Source of the DNA: Bacillus_AD sp047238185
GTDB lineage: Bacteria > Bacillota > Bacilli > Bacillales > DSM-1321
Assembly (NCBI RefSeq): GCF_047238185.1
Contig: NZ_JBDFMI010000001.1
Coordinates: 1,550,001-1,614,000 of the forward strand
Length of the DNA stretch: 64,000 nucleotides
Direction of reading: 5' to 3'
Shown: piece by piece, positions 17,108 through 25,379 of the stretch
Position numbering within the stretch: the first letter of the stretch is position 1
How the letters are laid out: each line of letters begins with the position of its first letter
Position numbers and translations under genes: made by a program
Notes under the pieces: generated by a model
Told to the model about the DNA's origin: nothing
Databases searched by the model: none
Seen by the model: the letters and a program-made list of their open reading frames with translations, nothing else

Positions 17108-18697
17108 ATGAAAACAGAAGAAAAAAACCTTCAATTGAAAGGAGAGATATCTCCGGGATTCGAAGACATTTTAACAAAAGAAGCACTCGGATTTATTGAA
17201 CAACTGGAAAGCCAGTTCGGGGAACGGCGGCGTACGTTAATGAATGAAAGGATGGCCATCCAACATTTGATTGACAGCGGAAAGAGACCTGCTTTTCTTG
17301 AAGAAACGAAGAAAATAAGGGAAGGTAATTGGACAGTTGGCCGTACGCCGAAGGATCTGCAGGACCGGCGGGTTGAAATTACCGGGCCAGTTGACAGAAA
17401 AATGATTATCAATGCACTCAATTCTGGGGCAAAGGTATTTATGGCAGATTTTGAAGATGCCAATTCCCCTACGTGGAAAAATTCAGTCGAAGGGCAGATC
17501 AACTTGAGGGATGCCATAAGAGGAACCATCGACTTCACAGCTCCGAATGGAAAACATTACTCTTTGAATAAGGAACATGCAGTATTGAAAATCCGGCCGC
17601 GGGGCTGGCATATGGAAGAAAAGCACGTCCTGTACAAAGGACAGCCAATATCAGCCAGCCTCTTCGATTTCGGGCTGTATTTCTTCCATAATGCAAAAGC
17701 ATTGCTTCATCAAGGAAGCGGCCCTTATTTTTATCTCCCCAAAATGGAAAATCATCACGAAGCACGCTTATGGAATGACGTTTTTATCTATTCACAAAAT
17801 TATATAGGAATTCCCCAAGGGACGATAAAGGCTACCGTTTTGATTGAGACGATCCTGGCAGCGTTTGAAATGGATGAAATCCTACATGAATTGAAAGAAC
17901 ATTCTGTCGGTTTGAATTGCGGCAGATGGGATTATATCTTCAGTTACATTAAAAAATTCCGCAACCATGAAGAAGTCATTCTTCCTGACCGGTCAGAAGT
18001 AACAATGACTGTTCCGTTTATGAGAGCTTATTCACAGCTAGCAATTAAAACTTGCCACCGAAGGAATGCACATGCAATCGGCGGGATGGCAGCACAAATT
18101 CCCGTTAAGAACAACCCTGAAAAGAACCAAATCGCCTTTGACAAAGTAAAAGCGGATAAGGAAAGGGAAGCGAAGGATGGACACGATGGATCCTGGGTGG
18201 CACATCCGGGAATGGTCCCAACAGTCTTGGACGTATTTAATGAACGGATGCCGGGTGCGAACCAAATTGACAGGAAGCGTGAAGATGTCCAAGTGACTGC
18301 TGACGATTTGCTGGAGGTGCCGAGCGGTTCGATCACTGAAGAAGGACTGCGGACAAATATTAATGTCGGAATCCAATATATAGCATCGTGGCTGAATGGA
18401 AAAGGGGCAGCTCCCATCAATCATTTAATGGAAGACGCGGCTACCGCAGAAATTTCGAGAGCACAGGTATGGCAGTGGATCCGTCATAAGAAAGGCATAC
18501 TGTCAGATGGCCGAAAAGTAACGCATGATTTGGTCAAGGAGCTGCAGGAAGAAGAATTGAGAAACATTTTAAAGGCGCTAGGAACAGAGAAATATATGAC
18601 TGGGAAGTATGAAGATGCTGGTTACATATTCCAGCAGTTGGTCGAACAAGATGACTTTGCCGAGTTTTTGACCATACCGGCTTATGAAAAACTATAA
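17108..18697 (+). CDS. aceB: Malate synthase A
   Basis: A 529-residue cytosolic enzyme of the glyoxylate shunt: acetyl-CoA plus glyoxylate gives malate. The family signature is present as EHSVGLNCGRWDYIF (about residues 265-280). The catalytic arginine and acidic metal ligands lie in the expected regions (FMADFEDANSPTW, LKIRPRGWHMEEKH). Length is typical of the A isoform. GAAGGAGATG lies upstream of ATG. It is followed after 20 bases by aceA, so both shunt enzymes are made from one transcript and allow growth on acetate or fatty acids. Confidence 0.97.
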   Translation: MKTEEKNLQLKGEISPGFEDILTKEALGFIEQLESQFGERRRTLMNERMAIQHLIDSGKRPAFLEETKKIREGNWTVGRTPKDLQDRRVEITGPVDRKMIINALNSGAKVFMADFEDANSPTWKNSVEGQINLRDAIRGTIDFTAPNGKHYSLNKEHAVLKIRPRGWHMEEKHVLYKGQPISASLFDFGLYFFHNAKALLHQGSGPYFYLPKMENHHEARLWNDVFIYSQNYIGIPQGTIKATVLIETILAAFEMDEILHELKEHSVGLNCGRWDYIFSYIKKFRNHEEVILPDRSEVTMTVPFMRAYSQLAIKTCHRRNAHAIGGMAAQIPVKNNPEKNQIAFDKVKADKEREAKDGHDGSWVAHPGMVPTVLDVFNERMPGANQIDRKREDVQVTADDLLEVPSGSITEEGLRTNINVGIQYIASWLNGKGAAPINHLMEDAATAEISRAQVWQWIRHKKGILSDGRKVTHDLVKELQEEELRNILKALGTEKYMTGKYEDAGYIFQQLVEQDDFAEFLTIPAYEKL

Positions 18698-18717
18698 CAT
18701 TTTAGGAGGAAACGAAA

Positions 18718-20001
18718 ATGAGAGAAGATAGAATCAGAGAGTTAAAGGAACAATGGCAAAATGAAAACCGTTGGGGTGGAATCACACGCCCATACACGGC
18801 TGAAGAAGTCATAAAATTAAGAGGCTCACTTGACATTGAATACACACTTGCACATAAAGGGGCAGAAAAACTGTGGAAGCTGGTTAACTCGGAAGACTAT
18901 GTCAACGCCCTCGGCGCTTTAACAGGCAATCAAGCTATGCAACAAGTAAAGGCTGGTTTGAAGGCGATTTATTTGAGCGGATGGCAAGTAGCTGCAGATG
19001 CGAATTTATCCGGCAATATGTATCCTGACCAAAGCCTGTATCCTGCCAACAGTGTTCCTCAAGTGGTAAAAAGAATCAATCAGGCGCTTCAGCGTGCTGA
19101 CCAGATTCATTTTATGGAAGGAAATGATGAGATAGATTGGTTTGCACCTATTGTGGCGGATGCAGAAGCAGGGTTTGGCGGACAATTGAATGTGTTTGAA
19201 TTAATGAAGAGCATGATTGAAGCAGGTGCTTCAGGCGTTCATTTTGAAGATCAGCTCTCATCTGAAAAAAAATGCGGGCATTTGGGAGGCAAAGTATTGC
19301 TGCCTACTCAAACAGCTGTGAAAAACTTAATAGCAGCCAGGTTTGCTGCTGATGTTATGGGGGTGCCAACCGTGTTGATTGCCCGTACCGATGCAAATGC
19401 GGCTGATTTAATTACTAGCGATGTAGATGCCTATGATGCCGCATTCATCACAGGTGAAAGGACATCAGAAGGATTTTTCCGTACAAAAGCCGGAATAGAC
19501 CAGGCTATCGCCCGCGGCCTTGCTTATGCCCCTTATGCGGATCTTATCTGGTGTGAGACGTCTGAACCGAATATTGATGAGGCAAGACAATTCGCCGAAG
19601 CCATCCATGCCCAATTCCCTGGCAAACTCTTGGCCTACAATTGTTCTCCATCTTTCAACTGGAAAGCCAAATTAGATGATGAAACGATAGCCAATTTCCA
19701 AAAGGAACTAGGAGAAATGGGATACAAATTCCAATTTGTCACATTGGCAGGCTTCCATTCGTTAAATCATGGCATGTTTGAGTTGGCAAGACAATATAAA
19801 GACAGAGGGATGGCTGCCTACTCGGAATTGCAGCAAGCTGAATTCGCAAGCGAAACATTCGGCTACTCTGCCACACGCCATCAACGAGAGGTTGGAACAG
19901 GATATTTTGATGAAGTAGCTACAGTTGTTTCAGGGGGCACGTCCTCTACAACCGCATTGAAGGGATCTACAGAAACGGAGCAGTTCCAAGGAGCAAAGTA
20001 A
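18718..20001 (+). CDS. aceA: Isocitrate lyase
   Basis: A 427-residue enzyme cleaving isocitrate to glyoxylate and succinate, partner of AceB. The active-site signature KKCGHLGGK with its catalytic Cys is present (about residues 182-190), as are VADAEAGFGG (metal binding) and the ARTDANAADLI strand. GGAGGAAACGAAA precedes the ATG. The pair aceB-aceA lies in one operon; downstream is a 12-bp hairpin without a T run and then a small zinc-ribbon gene. Confidence 0.97.
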   Translation: MREDRIRELKEQWQNENRWGGITRPYTAEEVIKLRGSLDIEYTLAHKGAEKLWKLVNSEDYVNALGALTGNQAMQQVKAGLKAIYLSGWQVAADANLSGNMYPDQSLYPANSVPQVVKRINQALQRADQIHFMEGNDEIDWFAPIVADAEAGFGGQLNVFELMKSMIEAGASGVHFEDQLSSEKKCGHLGGKVLLPTQTAVKNLIAARFAADVMGVPTVLIARTDANAADLITSDVDAYDAAFITGERTSEGFFRTKAGIDQAIARGLAYAPYADLIWCETSEPNIDEARQFAEAIHAQFPGKLLAYNCSPSFNWKAKLDDETIANFQKELGEMGYKFQFVTLAGFHSLNHGMFELARQYKDRGMAAYSELQQAEFASETFGYSATRHQREVGTGYFDEVATVVSGGTSSTTALKGSTETEQFQGAK

Positions 20002-20022
20002 TAATCATATAGCTGGAAAAGG

Positions 20023-20049
20023 CGCGCTCTTTGAATATCAAAGAGCGCG
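20023..20049 (+). promoter_or_regulatory. Intercistronic hairpin after aceA
   Basis: Perfect 12-bp stem (20023-20034 with 20038-20049, CGCGCTCTTTGA) and a three-base ATA loop, GC-rich at the base. It is followed by A-rich sequence and the ribosome site of the next gene, not by T residues. It may protect the upstream message or mark a processing site instead of ending transcription. Confidence 0.6.
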
Positions 20050-20071
20050 AAAATAAAAAGGAGGAAAAAGG

Positions 20072-20212
20072 ATGAAAAACAGAATCGAATCAACCTATTT
20101 TAAAATTTCCACAGAAAAAAAGTGCCCGGAATGCGGTGCAATCATCCATATGAGCCAGGAATGCTACTTGATGGAATGTGACAGATGTTTAGCGAAAAAG
20201 CAAGAATCCTAA
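20072..20212 (+). CDS. YhfH-family small zinc-ribbon protein, 46 aa
   Basis: Found by hand translation. The protein is 46 residues, with KKCPECGAI, then QECYLMECDRC, giving two CxxC-like knuckles plus a Cys in ECY. This spacing is that of the YhfH family of tiny Bacillus proteins of unknown role. AGGAGGAAAAAGG precedes the ATG and a GC-rich terminator starts at the stop codon. It may be the third gene of the aceBA transcript if the 20023-20049 hairpin lets transcription pass. Confidence 0.75.
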   Translation: MKNRIESTYFKISTEKKCPECGAIIHMSQECYLMECDRCLAKKQES

Positions 20213-20240
20213 GGCGGGGCTATTGTCCCGTCTTTTTTTT
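20213..20240 (+). terminator. Intrinsic terminator after the YhfH-like gene
   Basis: Stem GGCGGG / CCCGTC (one G-T pair) followed by eight T. Confidence 0.8.
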
Positions 20241-20458
20241 GTGTTTAAACAAGCCAATCACTCTCGATTCCCTTACAAATCGCAGAAAGTTTCTGTTATT
20301 TCCAATAAAAAACACTTGCGGCCTTTTTCCTTCCATATAATAATCGGTGTTGAGAAATAAAGGAAATGGGTAAGCTATCAACAGTATAATATGAACCCGT
20401 AAAAGCAATTGACATATTATAAAACTGATATAACGTCCCACGAAGAGGAGGAATCCTG

Positions 20459-20908
20459 ATGGCAAAAAAAAGTGTAGATGATTATCTGGACCAAGGTATA
20501 CACGGTGTAAAGGAAATCAATCCAGAAGAAAGGAGGAAATTTCTTGGCACATTGCGTGAGCGTATTGTCTTGGCAATGACATTGGACCAAGTTCGGGAAA
20601 AACAGGTTTATGAACAGGCTGCCGCCGCTATCAAGGACCATAAAGGAGCAACGTTATACCTTAACGGCGAGGTATCTTATGAGGACCTTTCAAAATACAT
20701 CAAAATCGCCCAAGCTAATCAGGTAACGTTCACAATTGTCAACAACCAAGAGCATATAACTGAAATCGGCTTGGTGTTAGCTTACCATCATGCAGTCGAT
20801 CAAGAGGATATTTATTTAGTAAAGGGAAAACCGTTCCAATTGGACTCCCAGGATAAAAAAATGGAGAAAAAAGAAGGGTTTTCACTATTCAAGTGGTGGA
20901 AAAACTAA
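20459..20908 (+). CDS. YueI family protein (DUF1694)
   Basis: A 149-residue cytosolic protein. The conserved N-terminus is present (DDYLDQGIHG, then PEERRKFLGTLRERIVLAM), which is characteristic of the YueI/DUF1694 family of Firmicutes; its role is unknown. The fold is alpha/beta, with a central NGEVSYEDLSKYI segment. GAGGAGGAAT precedes the ATG. It is monocistronic and ends at the hairpin at 20926-20970. Confidence 0.85.
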   Translation: MAKKSVDDYLDQGIHGVKEINPEERRKFLGTLRERIVLAMTLDQVREKQVYEQAAAAIKDHKGATLYLNGEVSYEDLSKYIKIAQANQVTFTIVNNQEHITEIGLVLAYHHAVDQEDIYLVKGKPFQLDSQDKKMEKKEGFSLFKWWKN

Positions 20909-20925
20909 ATTAACCTATTCATTGA

Positions 20926-20970
20926 GATGGAATTCATATATAGTTTTATATATGGATTTCCATCTTTTTT
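20926..20970 (+). terminator. Intrinsic terminator of the yueI-like gene
   Basis: Long stem built from GATGGAAT/ATTTCCATC and an AT-rich ATATATA/TATATAT upper part, followed by six T. Confidence 0.8.
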
Positions 20971-21023
20971 AGGAGGGCATCCATGTTGATAATTCTGAAT
21001 AGATAGAATGAAGGAGTGGTTGG

Positions 21024-21698
21024 ATGAAAATGAGCCCTGTGGAAGCGCCGCAAGAAATAAAAAATGGACCTAAACCGAATATGTTCTCTATTATTAATAA
21101 ACCGAAAGAATTATTCGGACGTGTCCGTTCTAATCCTAAAATATGGGTTCCTCTTTTGATTATTTCATTGATCAGTGCGGTTGGAGCCATGCTTACAATT
21201 GACCAAGATGGGATCTTGTCCATGATATCAGAACAAGGCGGAATGAAATTATCCGCCGCCGAAAAAAGTGCAATTGCAGGTGTCACCACTGTTGTTGGCA
21301 TAATTGGAGGATTCCTTTCTCCAGCACTAGGTTCGCTTATTAATTCAATTGTGTATATGATTGTTTCGAAGATCATCGGAGCAAGTGTGACATTTAAGCA
21401 GCTCTTTTCTATGTGTGTACATATTTCATTAATCAGTGCATTAGGTGCATTAATTAACGGCCTAATCCTGTCTGTGTTCCATTTGAGCGGTACTGGTTGG
21501 GTAACAAGCATTTCTTATTATTTAGGGGGAAATGGCGACTTCCTGAATTCTGTAGAATTGTTTTCGATCTGGGGGTTGGCACTGACGGCGATCGGATTGC
21601 AGGTCACTGCAGGTTTTTCGAAAAAAGTGGCATGGGGAGTACCTGTTGCGTTATTTATTATCGGCCTATTATTCAGTTATATGTCTAAAGGGATATAA
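21024..21698 (+). CDS. Yip1-domain membrane protein, 224 aa
   Basis: A 224-residue integral membrane protein with about five helices. The N-terminal half has the Yip1 hallmarks: NMFSIINKPKELFGRVRSNP followed by a helix starting WVPLLIISLISAVGA. Bacterial Yip1 proteins have no settled function. AAGGAGTGG lies upstream of the first ATG; a second ATG two codons later is possible. It lies between yueI and ppaC in the same direction but with its own spacing. Confidence 0.75.
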   Translation: MKMSPVEAPQEIKNGPKPNMFSIINKPKELFGRVRSNPKIWVPLLIISLISAVGAMLTIDQDGILSMISEQGGMKLSAAEKSAIAGVTTVVGIIGGFLSPALGSLINSIVYMIVSKIIGASVTFKQLFSMCVHISLISALGALINGLILSVFHLSGTGWVTSISYYLGGNGDFLNSVELFSIWGLALTAIGLQVTAGFSKKVAWGVPVALFIIGLLFSYMSKGI

Positions 21699-21807
21699 AC
21701 ACGGTTTTCATGTTTATTTTATTTTAGGTGAACCACTAAATATGGTAGAATGACAATGTTGATGAACTGTTCATCATTATCGTGAGTTTTAAGGAGAGAT
21801 TGTTACA

Positions 21808-22740
21808 ATGGAAAAAGTTTTCGTTTTTGGGCATAAGAACCCGGATACTGATACAATATGCTCAAGTATCGTTTATGCGGATTTAAAAAAACAATTGGGA
21901 ATGGATGCGGAAGCTGTCCGTCTTGGTGAAGTGAACGCGGAAACCCAATATGCTTTAGACCACTTTAAGGTTGCAGCGCCGAAATTGATTGAAAAAGCGT
22001 CCGACGAAGTAAAGTCAGTTATTTTAGTCGACCATAATGAACGCCAGCAAAGCGTGGAAGATATCGATCAAGTTTCAGTCAAGGAAGTAATCGACCATCA
22101 CCGTATTGCTAATTTTGAAACAAGTGATCCTTTATATTACCGTGCTGAACCGGTTGGATGTACAGCTACTATCCTTTTAAAGATATTTAAAGAGAAAGGT
22201 GTAAAAGTATCGCAACAAAATGCAGGGCTAATGCTTTCAGCTATTATTTCGGATTCATTATTATTTAAGTCTCCTACATGTACAGAAGAAGACATTGCGG
22301 CTGCAAAAGAACTTGAGGCGATTGCTGGTGTAGATTCCGCACAATATGGATTGGAAATGCTTAAAGCAGGTGCCGACCTTTCGGATAAAACATGCCAACA
22401 GTTGATCAGCATTGACGCAAAAGAATTCCCAATGGGAAATTATAAGGTAGAAGTTGCCCAAGTGAATGCAATTGATGTGAATGAGGTAATGTCACGCCAA
22501 GGAGAGCTAGAGCAAGCGATTTTCCCAGTCATTGAAGAGAAAGGACTGGATCTGTTCTTATTGGCTGTAACCGATATTCTGAATAGCGACAGCACTGTAC
22601 TCGCTCTTGGACGAGAGGCTGTAGCAGTTGAAGAGGCATATAACGTAAGATTAGAAAATGGTGTGGCTGTATTGAAAGGCGTTGTTTCACGCAAGAAACA
22701 AATTGTTCCTATTCTCACAGATATTTTATCGGCAAAATAA
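21808..22740 (+). CDS. ppaC: Manganese-dependent inorganic pyrophosphatase (family II, DHH)
   Basis: A 310-residue cytosolic enzyme that hydrolyses pyrophosphate and pulls biosynthesis forward. The metal ligands lie in FGHKNPDTDTICS (His9, Asp13, Asp15), VDHNE and KEVIDHHRIANFE (the DHH motif), and the C-terminal DHHA2 domain carries SRKKQIVP. Length and motifs fit the B. subtilis-type enzyme without CBS domains. AAGGAGAGA precedes the ATG. Terminator at 22745-22772. Confidence 0.96.
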   Translation: MEKVFVFGHKNPDTDTICSSIVYADLKKQLGMDAEAVRLGEVNAETQYALDHFKVAAPKLIEKASDEVKSVILVDHNERQQSVEDIDQVSVKEVIDHHRIANFETSDPLYYRAEPVGCTATILLKIFKEKGVKVSQQNAGLMLSAIISDSLLFKSPTCTEEDIAAAKELEAIAGVDSAQYGLEMLKAGADLSDKTCQQLISIDAKEFPMGNYKVEVAQVNAIDVNEVMSRQGELEQAIFPVIEEKGLDLFLLAVTDILNSDSTVLALGREAVAVEEAYNVRLENGVAVLKGVVSRKKQIVPILTDILSAK

Positions 22741-22744
22741 TGAA

Positions 22745-22772
22745 AGCAGGTGTGAAAACACCTGTTTTTTTC
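22745..22772 (+). terminator. Intrinsic terminator of ppaC
   Basis: Stem CAGGTGT / ACACCTG with a GAAA-type loop and seven T. Confidence 0.85.
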
Positions 22773-22879
22773 TTTTTCACAAGCAAGTGAAAGCGGAGGT
22801 CCAAGGGGCTATGCAAACTTTTTCCTTAGGAAAGCGTATCGTGCTACAATCAACATATAGTTGAGAAGGGGGTGGCATT

Positions 22880-23203
22880 GTGAAAATTATGTGGGACCAA
22901 GAAGCGGAAGAACAGATAACAAAAATGACGGATGGCAAACAGGGTTACCTTAAACTCATCTATGATAATGAGGACTGCGGATGCAGTGATGGAGTGACCA
23001 CTCTTTGGTTCATTGCAGATCCGGAGGGAAATGAAATCCAGATTGAAACATCAGTTGGGCCTTTATTAGTGGACAAGGACCAATTGACATACCTGGAAGA
23101 AGATATGCAGATTGTGTGGGTTCCTGATTTCAATAGTTTCCGTTTAAAAACAAATGATGGGATTATTAATCCGTTCATGAAGTTTTATAATTGGGTAAAA
23201 TAA
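22880..23203 (+). CDS. HesB/IscA-like Fe-S biosynthesis family protein (YqkB-like)
   Basis: A 107-residue soluble protein of the HesB-like fold. It keeps a CGC pair (NEDCGCSDGV, about residues 33-42) but lacks the C-terminal CxC of canonical A-type carriers, which is typical of the YqkB branch in Bacillus. A role as an Fe-S carrier is possible but not shown. The GTG at 22880 has AAGGGGGTGG at the right distance, so it is preferred over the ATG at 22889. Confidence 0.7.
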   Translation: MKIMWDQEAEEQITKMTDGKQGYLKLIYDNEDCGCSDGVTTLWFIADPEGNEIQIETSVGPLLVDKDQLTYLEEDMQIVWVPDFNSFRLKTNDGIINPFMKFYNWVK

Positions 23204-23287
23204 ATGGTGTGCTCCCCTCATGAATATAGAGCATCCTATGAATGCAGTGGGAGGAAAGAAACTTTGTGATATCATAATGACATGAAT

Positions 23288-23328
23288 AAAGCCGTGATGT
23301 GAATCAAGTTGAATAATCGGCTTTTTCT
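23288..23328 (+). terminator. Probable terminator after the YqkB-like gene
   Basis: Stem AAAGCCG / CGGCTTT with a 23-base loop and a T-rich tail. Confidence 0.5.
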
Positions 23329-23438
23329 TTTTGCGGTATACATACTGTTGATGGCTTAAGCGGGTTGCTTTTTAAAATAATGGCCTAAAACGGTTTATAG
23401 ATAATTTTGCATAAGTGATACACATTCATTCGTTATGT

Positions 23439-23447
23439 TGGTATAAT
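23439..23447 (+). promoter_or_regulatory. Possible upstream extended -10 promoter of ilvE
   Basis: TGGTATAAT, an extended -10 element, without a good -35. If used it gives a leader of about 170 bases. Confidence 0.35.
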
Positions 23448-23531
23448 ATAATGAATAGTTGAGTGTTTTTTCTCCTATATACATACTACTGTTCTTTTTA
23501 AGAGGAATTTCTACTTTTTTTGTTTTTCCCC

Positions 23532-23560
23532 TTGATACATGCTCTACGTAGGAGTAAAAT
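23532..23560 (+). promoter_or_regulatory. Sigma-A promoter of ilvE
   Basis: TTGATA, 17-base spacer, TAAAAT. The predicted transcription start near 23567 lies just upstream of the CodY-like box. Confidence 0.6.
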
Positions 23561-23572
23561 TAAATTTATCAT

Positions 23573-23587
23573 ATTTTTCTGATAATT
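23573..23587 (+). promoter_or_regulatory. Candidate CodY box of ilvE
   Basis: ATTTTTCTGATAATT matches the CodY consensus AATTTTCWGAAAATT at 13 of 15 positions. It sits directly downstream of the predicted start site, suiting repression when branched-chain amino acids are abundant. Confidence 0.5.
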
Positions 23588-23624
23588 TAGCACTTTACAG
23601 TCAATAAGCAAAGGAGACATAAAT

Positions 23625-24713
23625 ATGAGTAAGAATACTATCGAAGTTTTGCTTAGCAATGAACGAAAAGAAAAACCCCAGGATGATACATTGCAATTCG
23701 GAAAGGTTTTTACTGACCATATGTTTGTAATGGATTATACAGAGGGAATAGGATGGCACGATCCACAAATCATTCCTTATCAACCGATCACCCTCGATCC
23801 GGCTTGCATGGTGTTCCATTATGGACAAACGGTTTTTGAAGGCCTAAAGGCTTACCGTACGAAGGACGGAAGAATTGTTTTGTTCAGACCTGAAAAAAAC
23901 TTTGAGCGTTTGAACCAATCAAACGACCGGATGTGCATTCCTCAATTCGATGAAGAGCTGGCACTTGAAGGACTTAAAAGGTTGATTGAAATCGAAAAAG
24001 ACTGGGTTCCCCATTCCTCGGGCACTTCACTGTATATCCGTCCATTCATCATTGCGACTGAACCATTCCTCGGTGTGTCAGCTTCTGACCGCTATAAGTT
24101 TATGATTATCCTTTCTCCGGTAGGGGCCTATTACAAAGGCGGAATCAATCCGGTTAAAATCACCGTAGAGAATGAATATGTGCGTTCTGTAAAAGGCGGC
24201 ACCGGCACAGCTAAAACTGGAGGCAATTATTCTGCGAGCCTAAAAGCCCAAGAAGTTGCAGCCAAAAATGGTTCTTCCCAAGTGCTTTGGTTAGATGCAT
24301 TGGAGAAAAAATACGTCGAAGAAGTCGGCGCCATGAATATTTTCTTTAAGATTAATGGTGAGGTCGTAACCCCGATGCTGAATGGCAGCATTCTTCCTGG
24401 TGTTACTAGAAATTCCATTATTGAATTACTGAAGCATTGGAATATCCCTGTATCGGAGCGCCGGGTTAGCATCGAAGAAATATTCGAAGCCCATGAAAAC
24501 GGGAAGTTGGAAGAAGTATTTGGCACCGGAACTGCTGCAGTCATTTCTCCTGTTGGGGAATTGTCATGGGGAGATAGAGAAATTGTCATCAACGAGAATA
24601 AAACGGGAGAATTATCATTGCGTTTGTATGATACATTGACCGGCATCCAAAACGGAGATATTGAAGATCCGTTCAACTGGGTACAAGAGGTGGAAATGCA
24701 TACTTATGCATAA
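23625..24713 (+). CDS. ilvE: Branched-chain amino acid aminotransferase
   Basis: A 362-residue PLP enzyme of fold type IV that interconverts Leu, Ile and Val with their 2-oxo acids. The family marks are present: HYGQTVFEGLKAYR, then FRPEKNFERLNQS, the cofactor-lysine region AKTGGNYSASL, the ALEKKYVEEVGAMN segment and GTGTAAVISPVG near the end. Length is that of the Bacillus YbgE/YwaA type. AAAGGAGAC precedes the ATG. A promoter and a CodY-like site lie upstream; no T-box was found. Confidence 0.95.
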   Translation: MSKNTIEVLLSNERKEKPQDDTLQFGKVFTDHMFVMDYTEGIGWHDPQIIPYQPITLDPACMVFHYGQTVFEGLKAYRTKDGRIVLFRPEKNFERLNQSNDRMCIPQFDEELALEGLKRLIEIEKDWVPHSSGTSLYIRPFIIATEPFLGVSASDRYKFMIILSPVGAYYKGGINPVKITVENEYVRSVKGGTGTAKTGGNYSASLKAQEVAAKNGSSQVLWLDALEKKYVEEVGAMNIFFKINGEVVTPMLNGSILPGVTRNSIIELLKHWNIPVSERRVSIEEIFEAHENGKLEEVFGTGTAAVISPVGELSWGDREIVINENKTGELSLRLYDTLTGIQNGDIEDPFNWVQEVEMHTYA

Positions 24714-24729
24714 TAAATAGACAAATGAA

Positions 24730-24763
24730 AGGATGAAGCCTTTGGACGGGCTTCATCCTTTTT
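24730..24763. terminator. Bidirectional terminator between ilvE and nsrR
   Basis: Stem GGATGAAGCC / GGCTTCATCC followed by T residues. It overlaps the end of the convergent nsrR frame. Confidence 0.85.
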
Positions 24764-25214
24764 CTGTGCCTGGTATTTCTCCAGTCCGTTGCATATATTG
24801 CAGTAATTGCCCTTTATTTTTGGTGATATCCTCTAATGAATAAGCATCCAACACCTGAAAGAACGATTTGAGAGCTTGATTCAATACACCCTTCAATGAA
24901 CAGACAGGGGTGATGGGACAGCTATCATGCCCCCCGGAAAAGCATTCAACGATATAAAAATCCTCTTCGGTTTTTCTCACAAGTTCCCCAATATTGATAT
25001 CTTTAGGCTGTTTGGCAAGCTTCATACCGCCGTTTCTGCCTCTAAGGGTTTCTATATAGCCCATTTTTCCGAGTTGATGGGTGATTTTCATTAGATGGTT
25101 TTTACTAATCCCATAAGCATCAGCAATTTCTTGTATTTGGACGACTTGTCCATCATGTATTGTCAAGTAGAGTAATACTCTAATGGAATAGTCACTAAAG
25201 TTTGTAAGTCTCAT
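24753..25214 (-). CDS. nsrR: Nitric-oxide-sensing Rrf2-family repressor NsrR
   Basis: A 153-residue transcription factor. The N-terminal winged helix starts MRLTNFSDYSIRVLLYL, with the recognition-helix region YGISKNHLMKI. Three cysteines C91, C99 and C105 (CFSGGHDSCPITPVC) have the NsrR spacing for a [4Fe-4S] cluster, and D8 matches the aspartate ligand reported for this family. The cluster reacts with NO, releasing the DNA. It is divergent from hmp, its classic target, and NsrR-like palindromes lie between the two genes. GAGGAGAT precedes the ATG. Confidence 0.93.
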   Translation of the reverse strand: MRLTNFSDYSIRVLLYLTIHDGQVVQIQEIADAYGISKNHLMKITHQLGKMGYIETLRGRNGGMKLAKQPKDINIGELVRKTEEDFYIVECFSGGHDSCPITPVCSLKGVLNQALKSFFQVLDAYSLEDITKNKGQLLQYMQRTGEIPGTEKG

Positions 25215-25287
25215 CCGTATCTCCTCGCCGCTATTATTTCTGTCTCCATATTATCACAGGATCGTCAAATTTCACAGATTTGGAACA

Positions 25288-25313
25288 AAAGATGTATTTA
25301 AAATATTGCTTTT
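25288..25313. promoter_or_regulatory. NsrR-like operator 1 (over the hmp -35 region)
   Basis: Imperfect palindrome with left arm AAAGATGTATTT, overlapping the -35 element of hmp. It resembles the AT-rich dyad reported for Bacillus NsrR sites and shares the 12-base left arm with operator 2. Confidence 0.55.
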
Positions 25314-25333
25314 AGGAAAGAGATGGTTATAAT
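25306..25333 (+). promoter_or_regulatory. hmp promoter
   Basis: TTGCTT, 16-base spacer, TATAAT. NsrR-like operators lie on both sides of the -10 element. Confidence 0.55.
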
Positions 25334-25334
25334 A

Positions 25335-25359
25335 AAAGATGTATTTAATATACTTCTTT
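25335..25359. promoter_or_regulatory. NsrR-like operator 2 (over the hmp start site)
   Basis: 25-base dyad: arms AAAGATGTAT and ATACTTCTTT are inverted repeats with one mismatch around a five-base centre. It covers the predicted transcription start, so bound NsrR would block hmp. Confidence 0.65.
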
Positions 25360-25379
25360 AAAACAAAGGGGATCTTAAC

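Noticed and set aside
20220..20465. Minus-strand frame ending in a basic 38-residue stretch
   Set aside because: No ribosome site and it overlaps the terminator of the YhfH-like gene and the start of the yueI-like gene.
23448..23624. T-box riboswitch in the ilvE leader
   Set aside because: No AGGGTGGNACCGCG-type sequence and no antiterminator/terminator pair; a CodY-like site explains control better.
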